From assembly GCA_003427395.1 (NCBI GenBank), contig BFEA01000524.1:1090968-1116488 (forward strand): 25,521 bases of DNA, in the 5' to 3' direction. Each line of letters opens with the position of its first letter. The first letter of the stretch is position 1. This document shows, piece by piece, positions 8,471-17,972 of this stretch. The stretch comes from Chara braunii (Eukaryota > Streptophyta > Charophyceae > Charales > Characeae). A program made the position numbers and the translations under genes. The notes beneath the pieces were generated by a model. That model worked only from the letters and a program-made list of their open reading frames with translations. It did not search any database and was not told the DNA's origin.

Positions 8471-9538
8471 TTTCTGGGGGACTGCCTTAGCGCGAAAGTC
8501 ATGACCGTACCCCTGTAACTACACGTACCCGCTTAACCACCTCGCTGCACTCCCCTCAAGATAGGAGGCAGCCACAAGCACTTCCTCGTGAGGCAAGGTT
8601 AACTTGCACTTCACGTAAACTGGCACTGTCCTCAACCATGTGTCGAGGTCCTCACCCTTTTCATCTCCTGAGAAGGGTTTCGGTGATGCAATGGCAGTCT
8701 TTGGAACCCACTGTCCTTGTCCGGGTACCTGCACAACTCCAGGCTGTGGGGCCTTGGGTGCAGGCTGCTGCACTTGCTGTTGTTGGGGTTGTGTGCCTTG
8801 TGACTGTGCTGGCTGCAAGACAGCAGGCTGCCCTGCTACGGCAGTCTGCGACGGAGGTTGGGGGAACACTGTCTGCACAAGAATCTGTACACGAGGACCT
8901 GCTGAGAACCCGCCTGTCAAAGGCATAACCAGATGGGAAGCCGTTTGTACCGTGGTTGGAGAAACTGTGAATGGGAGTACTCCAATTACCGGTGGGACAA
9001 AAGGAGGAGGCTATACCACAGGCCAGGCACCTGACCCACATGGTGATGGTGTGACCTGAACTTGCCCGACCAGCACGGCCAGGCTCCTCTGAATGTCTTG
9101 CAGGAGAGACGTATGGTACCAATGCCTCCTCGGGAATTAACACTGTCTGCTAGATCTTCGTCTGAGCATTCTCTCTTTCTCTGCTTGTATCACATCCAAT
9201 GCCTCCTCGGGAATTAACACTGTCTGCTGGCTTGCCATTACACCAGCAAACTGACTCTGGGTCTGTGCGACCGTCGCCCCGACAGTCCCTGAACTACAGG
9301 TCTGGGAACTTTGCTGCGTAGAGGTGGCCATGGTGGCCGCGGAGGTAGCTGCCTCCCTAGCGAAAGCTCTGCTTGGCTCTGCGTCCCTCGCCAACCTCTC
9401 TGGCCGCTGCCTTTCCCTAGCGTGGCGGAATAGAAGACGGTCTCCCCTGACTCCTAACGCTACGTGGACCAACGAGAGTCTATGGCTTGACGAACGCAAG
9501 ATCTGATCGTTCGGCTCAGGGTTCTCCCTGCCGCTCAT
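8471..9538 (-). pseudogene. Element A Gag N-terminal region (first capsid copy)
   Basis: The likely gag start is the ATG at 9538 (MSGRENPEPNDQ), giving 133 codons of Ala/Arg/Gln-rich sequence up to a break near 9137. Reading resumes at 8926 with a Pro/Gln-rich linker (QPQQQQVQQPAPKAPQPG), then the conserved PKTAIASPKPFSGDEKGEDL, DTWLRTVPVYVKCKL and YLEGSAARWLSGYV, ending at an amber codon at 8519-8521. Downstream of the stop the frame continues LQGYGHDF. The Pro/Gln linker before PKPF..GD..D..WL is normal for plant Ty3/Gypsy Gag. A 31-bp direct repeat at 9121/9198 causes part of the frame break. The first ATG choice is plausible but not proven. Confidence 0.75.
9121..9228. repeat. 31-bp direct repeat in gag of element A
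   Basis: The 31 bases at 9121-9151 (starting AATGCCTCCTCGGGAATTAA) recur exactly at 9198-9228, a 77-base offset. On the minus strand the repeat encodes the QTVLIPEEAL motif. The duplication is one cause of the broken gag frame here. Confidence 0.85.
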
Positions 9539-10796
9539 ATGCTACAACACTCTACACTATCTGCACTAGGACACACTCAGTTACACACTCGGTTGCCTAC
9601 GGCAGCGTAGTGCTCAAAACGATATAAAATAATAAAAATAATTAATCGGTGGCATAATGGCATTGTTAGTGGATACACAATTGGGTTCAACAGGTCTAGA
9701 TTCCTACAAACGAAGCTATTTTACCTGACTAGTCCACAAACAGAAAGCAGTTAAGGGAAAATAGAAAGTTCTACCTATGTTGTCTGTCAGATGTGTTAAT
9801 GGCTGTAACATCTAACTAATCAAAATAAAAATAGAATCATTTGTATGGCTGTTTGCATAATGGAATTGTACACGAACTTATCACCTGGAATCTACCCCTC
9901 CCTCAGTTGTTCTTGATGTCACTTGACGTCAGCGTTCCTAAGCAATCCGGATGGCGCTGTTGTCTAAAGGTGTGCACTGCCCACCCCTATGCCCCAAATC
10001 AATGCTGAGCTGGCCAGCCCTGCACCATATTTACCCTCGCGTGCACGGAGCCTTACTCCAACTAATTGGCTGATCAAGAGGCAGTTTAAGGACGGCCCCC
10101 GAGGTCCTAAGGAATTATTTAACGTCGCAAACAGGATGACGATGACAGCCAATGGAAGGTAACCCGCCGGCATTTATTTATAGACGTCCGGTTCTAGTCT
10201 CCCCAGTAGGGCTGGCCTGCCCCTCACAACCTATCTATAGCGCAGCAGGCAGACAAAGGATAAAGCGGCAAAGCATGCGTGCTCTACTCCCGGTGGGTTG
10301 GCATGGTGACCGTGACCCAGTGCTTCGTCCAGGGCCCTTCAGATGGCAACACCCTCTCCTTTCAAATGCTCCACATGAACAATGCCGACTCTCAAGGTTG
10401 AGTGCACTCGACTCCTCACATGAGAGGACTCTCAAGACAGAACACACATCCTCACAGTCAGAAGTGTCGAAGAGGGTAGATAAGGTTAAGAGCAACGTAC
10501 CTCAATATAGCTTCCCCCAACCACGTCGACTGCAATGACCAATCATTGCTTCGGCACAACCAGCATTATACCGTCGTTCCACCTCAGCATCAATCACACA
10601 TCAGATAGTTCTCATCACACTGCGAAACACCCAATATCAGCACACAGCCTTCCTGGCGATACCCCTCTCCACCTGGGTCGCCTGCTTGCCTTCGCCCTCC
10701 TCATTGCACGCCACCCATGGTCGCTTACCCAGCTAACTGCGTGCATGCACCGCATAAGCAGAAGACAAGCGCCAAATTAGCGCAATCGTACCACAA
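9539..10796 (-). other. 5' leader of element A, non-coding
   Basis: About 1.26 kb between the primer-binding site and the first gag ATG, with no recognisable protein. It holds a possible SINE insertion (9641-9823) and a TATAAATA-like motif on the minus strand near 10170-10180 (plus strand ATTTATTTATAG). The length is unusual for a gypsy leader and suggests further unrecognised insertions. Confidence 0.5.
9641..9823 (+). mobile_element. Possible tRNA-derived SINE in the leader of element A
   Basis: A box A-like TGGCATAATGG (9650-9660) is followed 33 bases later by a box B-like GGTCTAGATTCC (9693-9704). The 183-bp segment is flanked by AATAAAAATA at 9631-9640 and 9824-9833. This matches the architecture of a plant SINE, but the flanking repeat is AT-rich and box B deviates from consensus, so chance is a real alternative. 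Confidence 0.3.
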
Positions 10797-10808
10797 CTCC
10801 AATACCAA
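10797..10808 (-). promoter_or_regulatory. Primer-binding site of element A (tRNA-Met type)
   Basis: On the minus strand, TGGTATTGGAGT begins two bases after the end of the 5' LTR. It matches the plant initiator-tRNA-Met primer-binding sequence TGGTATCAGAGC at 9 of 12 positions, including the first six. It would prime minus-strand cDNA synthesis. Confidence 0.65.
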
Positions 10809-10810
10809 AA

Positions 10811-11745
10811 TGCAAGGAAAATGAGCAATAGCGAATTCCGGAAACCAAACAACATCATACACATGAAACCAGATAGCCTTGACCTCGAACCAAAGCAGAG
10901 TTGCAACTCGAGTTCCACCAAATAAGAGCATAACAAAAGCTCACAAGTGACAATGTTGGAGTAGTCTCATCATCATCAACAATGAAGCAATGTCGAATCC
11001 CTATCTGGCGCTCAACGCCCATAGTACGAATGGCAGATCCTATCTAGCCTATCTACGATGCCACTGGTGACGTCAACAGCTCCCCGAAGTACGAGCAGAT
11101 CTCAACCAATGTCGTTTGCCTCAAGCACCAAGTATATCCCACGCTTCACTCACAACCTTGATCCTCCACACAGATGCCACATGCACCCACGGACCATCAT
11201 GCGCCCCATCCAGCAACGCGCAGGCCAGCCCGGCTAAGGCTGCCTGCTTCTTCCCTGTTCGCCCGTGAGTGCGTAGGCACTCGGTTCAGCAGCTGGCGCA
11301 GCAGCCCTTGCGCATAAGCAGCGAGTGCCCGAATGCCTGGCCGTCGGCCAGGCCCTTTCCTTTATGGAAAGTGGCTGCCAGCCGTGGGCTGCCTGGCTGG
11401 TCTGGGCCTCCCCACAAAAGCTTCCGGTAGGCCCCAAGTGGCTGAGCCCCTGTCCTAGGGAATCTTCCACAGGGCCTGGGGTGGTCACCAGTGGCCAACT
11501 GCCAGCGGCCTGTGTTCAGTTCATGCCCCATCTTTGGCCCAGGGCCTGCCTCAGATACATTTGGAAAAGGGCAGGCAGGACTTGGGCTCACTCAACCAAC
11601 TGACACTGCGCAACTGCCTGAATTTCCCCCAGCCGCATCAAACGTAAACAGGCCTCACGTCACTTGTGAGGCCCACCTTCACTTAGGGCGGTCTTTCTCG
11701 CTGAAACAGAGCCCAATAGGGCTTTCCGAGGCTTTTAGCCTCGCA
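10811..11745 (-). repeat. 5' LTR of element A (935 bp)
   Basis: Begins TGCAAGGAAAATGAGC and ends AGGCTTTTAGCCTCGCA on the plus strand; homologous to 1731-2625 throughout. It carries about 40 extra bases near 11140-11200 relative to the 3' LTR. The CTTTCC-TTTAT-GGAAAG palindrome recurs at about 11356-11372. CAAT follows the outer end, matching the CAAT before 1731. Confidence 0.9.
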
Positions 11746-11753
11746 CAATCAAC

Positions 11754-11785
11754 TAATCAATCAATCAATCAATCAATCAATGCCT
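11754..11785. repeat. (AATC)n microsatellite
   Basis: About seven AATC units at the outer edge of element A. They probably belong to the leader of element D into which A inserted, since ATCAAT motifs also occur left of 1731. Confidence 0.8.
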
Positions 11786-11901
11786 GTTCAATTGATGATT
11801 GATCAAATCAATCGATTGTTGTTTCTCTAATCAATACTTGATTACTTCTCGCCTGAGGTCCAAAGGGACAACTTGCTGAGCAGATTTTCTCTCGTTGAGA
11901 C

Positions 11902-11914
11902 TGCTCCGATACCA
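11902..11914 (-). promoter_or_regulatory. Primer-binding site of element D (tRNA-Met type)
   Basis: On the minus strand, TGGTATCGGAGCA sits three bases after the ACA end of a long LTR. It differs from the usual TGGTATCAGAGCA by one base. The element reads to the left, so its leader is 11746-11901 and, beyond inserted element A, probably 1730 and below. Confidence 0.75.
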
Positions 11915-12300
11915 AACTGTCACATACACATCCAAACATGAAAAGTATAGCCAGTTCACAGGAGTCGCAAGAGACTATATAAACGCAGCGGAAGACTGGA
12001 CATACATCTGACACAGTAATATCAGATTGGACAATGCACATTCATACATGCATCACACAGTGAGAAGGGCGCGGCGCAGCATACAAGGAAGGGGCGCTGT
12101 CCCCTGATCATCCTCGGATGAAGTAGGAGGGAGAGGGAGACGAAGGGGGTAGAGAGGGGCGAGAGACCAAGTCGCCAATGTCGCCAATCCCGAATGTCCC
12201 CGAATTCCCAGTCTCAATACAATGTCCAAAAGCAGGTCTTTGCCCGAAATACCAGAGCAGGGCAATGGCCCAAGTGTCCCCAAGTTCAGATGTCAGATAA

Positions 12301-12378
<78 letters not shown>
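12301..12378. repeat. (CT)n microsatellite
   Basis: Nearly perfect CT dinucleotide run of 78 bases with one CTCC interruption. Apparent Ser-Leu and Arg-Glu open frames here are artefacts of the repeat. Confidence 0.95.
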
Positions 12379-12380
<2 letters not shown>

Positions 12381-12445
12381 GCGCGCACGTATCCAGACGG
12401 AAGTGGAAGACTGAGCGGTGGAGGATGGAGGAGGTCCGGAGGAGG

Positions 12446-12479
12446 GAAGAAGAAGAAGAAGAAGAAGAAGAAGAAGAAG

Positions 12480-12553
<74 letters not shown>
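12446..12553. repeat. (GAA)n followed by (CT)n microsatellites
   Basis: GAA trinucleotides at about 12446-12480 pass after a two-base junction into a second perfect CT run at 12484-12553. The two CT runs and the purine run between them could fold back on each other or form triplex DNA. Confidence 0.95.
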
Positions 12554-12555
<2 letters not shown>

Positions 12556-12860
12556 TGGTACCAAGCACTGACCGTGTAAAGGTATTGCCTTGACGTCGGT
12601 ACTGGAGTGTCGAGGACGAAGCTGGAGCTATGGCGCCCGAGGTGAGTCATCAGGTTAAGTCCCAATGCCTGGTGTCCGCCTCTCTCCTGCTGCAGTCTCC
12701 ACTACAGCCTCCACGCTCGCTACCTCCGACCTACCGCTTGCAATCAGACTTGCTCCAAACATGCAGACTTGAGAACTGATGGCAAAATCGAACTCCTCCG
12801 ACTCAGAAACAAGAATGAACTTGTATTAAACTCAGCCTGAACCAACTGTACAACTTTCGG

Positions 12861-13076
12861 CTATGGCCGCCGAACACTGTCTCTACCACCAGCCTCACTC
12901 TCCCTCACTCTCGCATGCATGCACGTACGAGGATCACCCTGAATGTCCATGCTGCACAGACACACACACACTGTACACCCTGTCTACACCAACAGTTGGG
13001 CGGCTATGGCCGCCGTCGTCTTCCTCCTCCGAGCTATGGCCGCCAATGTCTCCCTCGCTGGTTCGCTATGGCCGCT
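12861..13076 (+). repeat. Dispersed GCTATGGCCGCC motif, four copies
   Basis: GCTATGGCCGCC occurs at 12861, 13003 and 13033, and as GCTATGGCCGCT at 13065. A variant (GCTATGGCGCCC) lies at 12627. The copies are not in a regular tandem array. Related AGCTATGGCGC occurs in the LTR of element C (about 21955) and, inverted, in the LTR of element B (about 19911). They may be LTR regulatory motifs. Confidence 0.7.
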
Positions 13077-13529
13077 GTCTTCTTCACAACCCACTTCCCA
13101 CTTCTTCTCCGCGCGCCTGCAGTCCTCCACGCACCAGATACCAAGGCAGCTCTTCCGCATGGCACACAGACGAATGAATGCATGGCTGGACGCTGCATCT
13201 TTATTTATACTTCTTCAGAGGTACCCGGGCCCTGCCTCAAAACGTGTGACCCAGGGAAGCTTCCAAACGTTTGGCCTTCTGGCCGAAACGTGTGGAACCC
13301 ACAGCGTGGACCAGAACCTTCGCCACGTGCAGCCCCTACCCCTGGTACTTGCTGACTGGACTGGCCTACAGGGCCCTATGACCTTCTAGAGCCTACAAAC
13401 TTACAAACAGACTCTAGGCCTCCGTAGACTCAGATAGAGACTTCTAGAACAAACCTTCCTAAGCCTAACGATAACAGACCTAACTCCTAATCTACAGACC
13501 TGGGGATCGAGTCTTACACAGATCGCTGG

Positions 13530-13680
13530 GCCTATGTACAAGGTAAAGGGTAGGTCTAGGGATCGAATGTCACTCAGCACACAGGGTCAATGTACAAGGT
13601 ACAGGGTAGGTCTAGGGATCGAATCTCACTCAGCACACAGGGTCAATGTACAAGGTTTGGGCACAGGTCTAGGGATGATC
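13530..13680. repeat. 56-bp tandem repeat, about three copies
   Basis: TGTACAAGGT begins units at 13535, 13591 and 13647, a constant 56-base period. Each unit contains GGTCTAGGGATCGAAT or a close variant and CTCACTCAGCACACAGGGTC. A weaker partial copy precedes at about 13495. Confidence 0.9.
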
Positions 13681-13794
13681 TCTGTGTCTGCAAATGTCGG
13701 TTCTACTAGGTGAAACCATTTCACGCTACTGCGCCCAGCGCTGAAGACAACCACAGCATAACACTGAGTACTAACTCACACTTACCTACCGAAT

Positions 13795-13836
13795 GAGAGG
13801 CAGACCAGTCTATAAATACTACTGGTCTGGCCTCTC
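13795..13836. promoter_or_regulatory. TATAAATA in the loop of a 15-bp inverted repeat
   Basis: GAGAGGCAGACCAGT (13795-13809) is the reverse complement, bar one extra base, of the right arm 13821-13836. The 11-base loop is CTATAAATACT. If the LTR of D ends at 14151, this lies about 330 bases from the U3 end, a typical promoter position. The TATA-like core reads on either strand. Confidence 0.65.
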
Positions 13837-14151
13837 TTAGGTCCTACTGGCCTAAACGTGAGGCCCATAATGAATGGCCTACGAAACAATCTGGCTGTAT
13901 ACTTGGATGGAATCTGACAGTCCAAGTGTGGCCTGGTAAAAGAAGGCGGCCAGGGCCTGAACCGTTACCGGTACCAGGGCCTGGCCAGGCCAAACCTGGT
14001 GTGGGCCTAAAACGGCCCTTTTCTGGCCTGAACAGACACAGGCCCTACTTCAGGCCACAAAACTAATTTGCCCGACCGAAGCTAAGTCCCTACCCCTTCC
14101 TACCTACATGACGGGTCCTACTGGGCCCGTGTGGGATCTACATATGCCACA

Positions 14152-14897
14152 CGAGTGTCAAGCTTGGCTTGACAATATCCTATCCGCGCAAAAGGTCGCT
14201 GTCTCCAAGCTGCACACAAAGACCACTTAGGCTGATCTCAAGGCAGCATGGCACACACTGTTCCAAGTTGAACCTTCTTCAGGCAATGGGAAAATTGCAG
14301 AAGTTCCATCAGAAAGCCTTGCCAAGCAAGGATTGGATCACCGAGTACCAACGTTTGGCATCCACGCCCGTCTTGCCGATCACCTTTACAGGCATCAAAC
14401 ACTACTTCATCACGAGGTCGTGCTCGACATTGCAGAATGCATTGACGCAAGTCGCGAAGACGCTCACCACAACTGAGCAATTATTTAACAAGGCCTCACA
14501 GATTATAGTGACGAATACAAAATCTCGCAATGCTGGCCGTACGTCCTTTGCAGGTCTGGGTAGAGATCAACATTGGCCGAAAGTGGCCGTGGTCGCAGCA
14601 GCAGTGCCGGCCGGTTCTTTAAATGAGGCTGCATCATCTAACAAGGGAGAAAGATTAGCAGCCGCCCAGGATGGTGGCCGCCCCACCAAAGGTCGCGGAC
14701 ATGGCAAATCGAAGGCAAACACCTCTTCAATCCCCGGGTCCGGAACAAAAGCTCAAGACCCTTGGCTACATTACGGTCTCTCGGTGGGCGCCTACAAGAT
14801 CCGAACGAGACACCATTATTGCTTGTGGTGCAACAACGGCGCACACGAAACCGCCGGCTGTCCCACGAAAGCCAAGGGGAAATCCCTTCCGGGAAAG
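14152..14897 (+). pseudogene. Element B Gag (capsid end and zinc knuckle)
   Basis: From 14152 one frame reads ECQAWLDNILSAQKVAVSKL and, after a stop, ADLKAAWHTLFQVEP. A frameshift near 14285 leads into MGKLQKFHQKALPSKDWITE and a helical capsid C-terminus. A basic Gly/Lys stretch (GRPTKGRGHGKSK) precedes one CCHC knuckle, CLWCNNGAHETAGC (14820-14861), ending in GK and a stop. Zinc-knuckle Gag packages the element RNA. The N-terminal capsid is missing because the element is truncated here. Confidence 0.8.
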
Positions 14898-15409
14898 TGA
14901 GCCCCGTCGAGAGTGATACGACTACAATCTCGACGCCTTCAGAACCGGATGCTTCGCGAGCGACCTCCCTTAGTTCCGAGACACATGTGGAAGTTGTAAG
15001 TCCTCTTCTTTATTCTTTCGAGGACTATGCTGCTCGACTCGTTCCGTCACTGAGTTCTCTCGCTCAAGGACAAGGTGTGTGCACGATTTCTTCTACGTCT
15101 GGTAGCGACGATAGTTTATTGTCTTCAAGTGGTTCTTCAAGGGATTCGACATGCGAGTTCCTCTGAGGATTTTGCATGGCTTCCTCTCCCTTCCACGGGC
15201 CGCTTACCGGGATCGCAATGCGCAGCACTATGCGCCCATTTGCACACTTATTTGTCCTTCCATGCACCACCAACTTCGACGACAAATGACGAAGTTGCGG
15301 TGGGGGACCTCCTTGCATACACTACCAAGGTGGCCCGTGAGTTTCACACACAGAGGTACGATGACAACAACATCGCTTCTGTAAGTCCGCATCCAAGTTG
15401 GGCAAGCGT
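14898..15409 (+). pseudogene. Element B Gag-protease linker
   Basis: A Ser/Thr/Glu-rich frame (ESDTTTISTPSEPDAS..., SPLLYSFEDYAARLVPSLSS) continues to about 15166. Beyond it no single frame is convincing until the protease motif at 15422. Low-complexity linkers of this kind commonly separate Gag and protease. The function is not otherwise evident. Confidence 0.45.
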
Positions 15410-15850
15410 CCCGCAGCCCTTTGCTGGATAGCGGCGCGACTCGCAATTTCATGAGCTAGTCCTTTATACAAAGGGCCGGCCTTGGTGCACAAGTTCGAAG
15501 GAAGCCACATCCTACGGCAGTCAAGATGGTGAACGCTCGGACGCAACAACTTCTTGATCGCTACATCAAAGTCGTGTCGGTCTATTTCTCACCTCATGCA
15601 TGCGAGCCGGTTACATTTGATGTCTTGGACACAGACTTCGACATTATTTGGGAATGCCTTGGCTCGCAAGTGCGGACCACACGATCAACTTCCATCAGCA
15701 AACACTTACCGTTTGCAACGCCTTTGGCACTGAGGTGATGTGTACCATTCCTCTTCCGCACCCTTCGATCCGGTGCCAAGTTGTAACGGCCAAGTCTTTT
15801 CAGGCCACGTGCTTACGAGCGGACCGACGAGATCGGCTTATGTTTTCTTA
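15410..15850 (+). pseudogene. Element B retropepsin-like protease, frameshifted
   Basis: LDSGATRNFMS starts at 15424 with the D-S-G active-site triad of Ty3/Gypsy aspartic proteases, followed directly by an amber codon. Further pieces in shifted frames give MVNARTQQLLDRYIKV, FDVLDTDFDIIWECL and then MPWLASADHTINFHQQTL, the conserved second half (D..ILGM.WL type motif) of these proteases. The role is polyprotein processing. Three or more frame breaks make this copy non-functional. Confidence 0.8.
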
Positions 15851-15885
15851 GGACCGTCGCAGCGGCCGAGTCTTCACCAACGGAC

Positions 15886-16524
15886 TTGTCTTCGAAGACC
15901 CTCGTGGTGCGGTTGCTTGACGGGTTCGCCAACGTCTTCGAGTCTACTACCGGTTTGGTGTTGGATCGGTCGATCTCCCATAAGATCATTCTTAACGCCA
16001 GTGTCGTGCCACTGAAAGGATGCATTTATCGCATGAGCGAGGAAGAGCTCGCAGTTCTCCGCGCGCAACTTGATGACTGGTTGGACAAGGGCTGGATCCG
16101 CCGTAGTAGCGCACCCTACGGTGCGCCGGTTCTCTTCTTACGGAAGAAGAACAAGGATCTCCGCTTATGCATTAACTACCTCAAGCTGAACGTGCAAACC
16201 GTCAAGAATGCGCGGCCTCTTCCTTGTGTCGACGATCTTCTTGAGCGTTTGGGCGGCGCTAAATATTTTTCGAAGTTGGATTTGGAGTCGGGCTATCATC
16301 AAATTTCGAAACGCCCAAAAGTTCGCTACAAATCCGCGTTAAAAATGCGGTATAGGCATTCTGAGTGCGTTGTCGTGCCTTTTGGCCTCACCAATGCCCC
16401 AACGACCTTTCAAGTGGCGATGACCAACAAGTTCCGCGCAATGCTGGACCGGTTCGTGCTGGTCTACTTGGACGACATTTTCGTCTACAGTCAGACCTCA
16501 GAGGATCACCTTGAGCACCTTTGA
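15886..16524 (+). pseudogene. Element B reverse transcriptase fingers/palm, YLDD intact
   Basis: 212 codons: a linker (VVRLLDGFANVFESTTGL), RT fingers (LDDWLDKGWIRRSSAPYGAP, LRLCINYLKLN), first catalytic motif KYFSKLDLESGYHQI, VVPFGLTNAPTTFQ, and the catalytic box LVYLDDIFVYS with YLDD at 16465-16476. Both active-site motifs are intact. However, the residue after the first catalytic Asp region differs from the usual IDL.SGYHQIR pattern (SKRPK), and the frame ends at a TGA (16522-16524) where an Arg codon is expected. The frame continues directly after the stop. Confidence 0.92.
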
Positions 16525-17250
16525 CGTGTGTTGGAGACGGTTCGTCGCGTCAAGTACAAGGTCCACCGAGACAAGTGCAAATTCGTACGTCAAGAGTTAG
16601 AATACTTGGGTCATTTTGTCACACCGAAGGGCATTAGTCCGTTATCGGACAAGATTCAAACCGTCCAAGAGTGGTCGAAGCCGAAGAACATCACAAATGT
16701 CTGTTCGTTTCTTGGCCTAGTCAGCTACTATCGACGCTTTATTAAAGGCTATTCCAAGATCGCGGCTAATTTGACCAAACTTCAATGCGAGGATTGGCCG
16801 TTCGACTTCGACGATGATGTGTGGGCTTCATTTTCGGCCCTTAAAGCCGCCTTGCTCTCCGTGGAGGTTTTACGAATCTACGCCGTCCTCGAGCAACACG
16901 ATGGCGTGGACTGGAACCCGGTCGAGTACTTAAGTGAGAAGATGCCCGTCGTGCACTCGATTGAAAACACACGGAAGTAGGAGTTATTGACCTTCGTACA
17001 CGTGCTTAAGCGGTGGTGACATTTCTTCGTGGTCGAAGTCAATTACAATGGGTAACGAACAATAATCCGTTGGTCTTCTACAAGACCCAAGACACAATGA
17101 ATAGTACCATCGCCCGTTGGATGACTTTCATTGACCAGTTTAACTTCTTTCCGGATCACATTCCGGGAAAGTCAAACTGTTTTGCGAATGCCCTTTCACG
17201 GTGCCCAGATCTTTGTACCGCGGTCTACTTGACGTTCGAGGTTGACGACG
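16525..17250 (+). pseudogene. Element B RT thumb and RNase H, N-terminal RNase H residues deleted
   Basis: After the stop the RT continues RVLETVRRVKYKVHRDKCKF, LEYLGHFVTPKGISPLSDKI and CSFLGLVSYYRRFIKGYSKI. RNase H then starts, but the text jumps from SVEVLRIYA to VLEQHDGVDWNPVEYLSEK. The stretch with the first catalytic Asp (TDAS.YGIG-type motif) is absent. A TAG at 16978-16980 and TGA at 17017-17019 interrupt before LQWVTNNNPLVFYKTQ, IARWMTFIDQFNFFPDHIPG and FANALSRC, where the usual final acidic ADALSR is now ANALSR. Two RNase H catalytic positions are therefore lost. Confidence 0.85.
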
Positions 17251-17972
17251 ACTTGCGGGACAGCTTCACCCGCGACTACCAAGTCGACCCCGAGTTTTGG
17301 GACAAGTACGCAAATTGCTCCTATCCAAATCCGGCGCCATTGGATTATCGGATCCAAGAAGGCTATTTGCTAGTCCACTCGCGGGGGAAGGATCTTCTTT
17401 GCGTGCCAAGTGACCCCTACTTGCGTACGTGGCTTCTTGGCGAGTTCCACGACACTCCCGCCATCGGACACTTTGGAGTCAATCGTACGATTGGCCGACT
17501 TCGCAAGCGTTTTTGGTGGCCCGACCTTCTCGATGACGTCACACGCTATTGTGAGTCATCCAAGGTTTGCCGGAGTTGCAAATCCCGCAATCATCGCCCG
17601 TTTGGCGAGTTGCGACCATTACCGGTCCCCCTAGGACGACGGAAATCGATTGCTATGGACATCACCGGGCTGTTCCCCAAGCACAAGACTGGTGTGGACG
17701 GGATTCTCACGGTGGTCGATCAACTCACCAACTTCGCCATATTTTTGCCTTGCTGCTATCACGCCAAGGCACCGGAGTTGGCTGAGGTTCTTTACACCAG
17801 TTGGATTCGTACCAAGGGTTACCCCAAGGAGACCGTTTGCAACCGCAACACTCAGTTCATGTCCGACTTTTGGTTGGCTCTCATCAAACGAAGGGGCTCA
17901 TCTCTCAAGCCGAGTTTGGCTCGCCACCCACAAACCAATGGCCAAACGAAGAGGGCGCATCAAACCGCAAAG
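17251..17972 (+). pseudogene. Element B integrase zinc finger and core, catalytic residues mutated
   Basis: The open frame continues through an H2C2 zinc finger (HDTPAIGHFG..., CRSC at about 17564-17578) into the core. The first Asp is present (MDITGLF, about 17658). The second acidic position reads VCNRNTQF instead of a DRD-type motif. The glutamate position reads TNGQTKRAHQ with Lys instead of Glu; the two are 35 residues apart as expected for D,D-35-E. With two of three metal ligands replaced the enzyme cannot be active. The frame runs into the TIR insertion near 17970. Confidence 0.9.

Larger units (their letters stand above)
1731..11745 (-). mobile_element. Element A: degenerate Ty3/Gypsy LTR retrotransposon, about 10 kb
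   Basis: The element reads on the minus strand: 5' LTR 10811-11745, primer-binding site 10797-10808, leader, gag (about 9538-6462), protease, RT, RNase H, integrase with a chromodomain-like tail (to 2664), PPT (2626-2640), 3' LTR 1731-2625. The outer ends are TG...CA on the plus strand. CAAT flanks both sides (1727-1730 and 11746-11749), a 4-bp target duplication of the size expected for this superfamily. The domain order PR-RT-RH-IN assigns it to Ty3/Gypsy rather than Copia. The two LTRs differ by many substitutions, an indel of roughly 40 bases around 2060/11140, and two bases at the tip, so the insertion is old. Multiple frameshifts and stops, a lost RT active site, an integrase insert, capsid duplications and a DNA-transposon insertion make it non-autonomous. 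Confidence 0.9.
11918..14151 (-). repeat. 5' LTR of element D (about 2.2 kb), right end inferred
   Basis: The left edge (TGTCACAT...) is fixed by the adjacent primer-binding site. I place the right edge at 14151. On the minus strand, TGTGGCATATGTAGATCCCA and a following CACGGGCCC resemble the start of the LTR of element B (TGTTATATGC...CACGGGCCC), and gag of element B resumes at 14152. The LTR holds two (CT)n tracts, a (GAA)n tract, repeated GCTATGGCCGCC motifs, a 56-bp tandem repeat, a dense GGCC cluster (13860-14050) and a TATAAATA palindrome about 330 bases from the U3 end. No protein-coding sequence is supported. An alternative right end at 13763 (GCATAACA) is possible. Confidence 0.55.

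Noticed and set aside
11975-11984. TATATAAAC as a plus-strand promoter
   Set aside because: It lies at the U5 edge of the LTR of element D, which is oriented minus by its PBS, and no transcript unit follows on the plus strand.
12286-12665. Coiled-coil-like Arg-Glu or Ser-Leu proteins
   Set aside because: Pure artefacts of the CT, GA and GAA microsatellites.
13530-13680. CRISPR-like array
   Set aside because: The 56-bp units are contiguous tandem repeats without unique spacers, in eukaryotic DNA.
11918-13763. Right end of LTR D at GCATAACA (13763)
   Set aside because: It would leave 388 unexplained bases before gag of B. The end at 14151 has U3 similarity to LTR B and abuts gag directly, so I prefer it, though not proven.
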